Below are positions 6,115 through 6,286 of a stretch of 6,286 bases of DNA, piece by piece. This DNA comes from Armatimonadota bacterium (GTDB taxonomy: Bacteria > Armatimonadota > Chthonomonadetes > Chthonomonadales > Chthonomonadaceae), in assembly GCA_026392135.1 (NCBI GenBank), contig JAPLCR010000315.1, positions 1 through 6,286 of the forward strand, read 5' to 3'. Below the pieces are notes generated by a model. The model had not been told where the DNA came from and made no database searches. It saw only the letters and a list, made by a program, of their open reading frames with translations. Numbering within the stretch: position 1 is the first letter of the stretch; every line of letters begins with the position of its first letter. The position numbers were made by a program, and so were the translations under genes.

Positions 6115-6142
6115 GTTTTACTCCCATAACCCTGAACTCTTA

Positions 6143-6286
6143 CCTAACCCCAGTATTGGGTTGAGAAGTATCAACAAAGGCAAATAACGTTAGTGTTGAC
6201 GAAAGTGAGCGCTTTTCGTAACCGAAAAAGTATACATTTGTTTACTTATTAGCGGCTCCCAATCTCATATACAACCCAACAGGGTG
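6143..6286. other. Right edge, no gene recognised
   Basis: No coding frame with a start and ribosome binding site is visible. Short structure is present: AACCC (6146-6150) can pair with GGGTT (6158-6162), and TTTTCG (6213-6218) can pair with CGAAAA (6223-6228) or imperfectly with CGAAA (6200-6204). TATACA at 6231-6236 resembles a -10 box but has no good -35 at the right distance. The stretch may be the upstream region of a gene beyond the window. Confidence 0.4.

Larger units (their letters stand above)
5972..6140. mobile_element. MITE-like element with 19-bp TIRs flanked by TA
   Basis: AGAGTTCAGGGTTGTGGGA (5972-5990) and TCCCATAACCCTGAACTCT (6122-6140) are inverted copies with one mismatch. 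A TA dinucleotide lies on each outer side (5970-5971 and 6141-6142), and pairing stops exactly there. A TA duplication is the hallmark of IS630/Tc1-mariner elements, so this 169-bp unit is probably a non-autonomous member. It encodes no transposase. It carries a perfect palindrome (6013-6034) and a T-rich tandem repeat (6088-6114). A 97-codon plus-strand frame overlapping it has no ribosome binding site and no protein-like pattern. Confidence 0.75.

Noticed and set aside
5894..6187. 97-codon plus-strand open frame
   Set aside because: It covers the TA-flanked element, its palindrome and its T-rich repeat, so the frame is fortuitous; there is no ribosome binding site.
1..6286. CRISPR arrays, tRNA or rRNA genes
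   Set aside because: No regularly spaced direct repeats with unique spacers and no tRNA- or rRNA-like segments were seen on either strand.

Overview
The window looks like chromosomal sequence from a diderm bacterium. It has mid-range GC by eye, good AAGGA/GGAGG ribosome binding sites, signal peptides, and a protein built from STN (secretin/TonB short N-terminal) modules that normally work in the periplasm. The mix of surface glycosylation genes, secreted STN-module proteins and dispersed GGGGA-type palindromes would suit a non-model phylum such as Armatimonadota, but this placement is a low-confidence impression and no marker gene is present.

Left part (1-3684, minus strand): a two-gene unit read leftwards. 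The first gene (3684 to 727) encodes a 985-residue multidomain protein. It has a degenerate methyltransferase-like module, a TPR-like linker, an intact SAM-dependent methyltransferase that repeats the C-terminal half of the first module, a second helical linker, and a C-terminal GT4 glycosyltransferase with an E-x7-E motif. After 49 bases comes a CgeB-like glycosyltransferase, cut off by the window edge after 225 residues. Together they look like part of a cell-surface or appendage glycan locus in which sugars are transferred and possibly methylated.

Middle (3685-4309): a 625-base divergent intergenic region. It holds a dispersed-type palindrome (3845-3870) interrupted on its right flank by a 147-bp element with 15-bp terminal inverted repeats and an 11-bp direct repeat on both sides, which reads as a MITE insertion. 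Further right is a near-consensus sigma-70 promoter (TTGACA-N17-TACAAT) with an inverted repeat over its -35 box.

Right part (4310-5838, plus strand): two closely spaced genes. The first encodes a 154-residue secreted protein of unknown function. The second is a protein with two STN-like modules, but its reading frame is broken. The ribosome binding site, start codon and signal peptide lie in one frame (4787-4930), while the STN modules lie in the -1 frame, open from 4876 and ending at 5838. The two frames meet at a TTGA stop/start overlap. A strong 15-bp hairpin (5856-5897) closes the unit.

Far right (5899-6286): no convincing gene. It contains a second MITE-like element (about 169 bp, 19-bp TIRs with one mismatch, flanked by TA) that carries a 9-bp-stem palindrome and a T-rich 9-bp tandem repeat.
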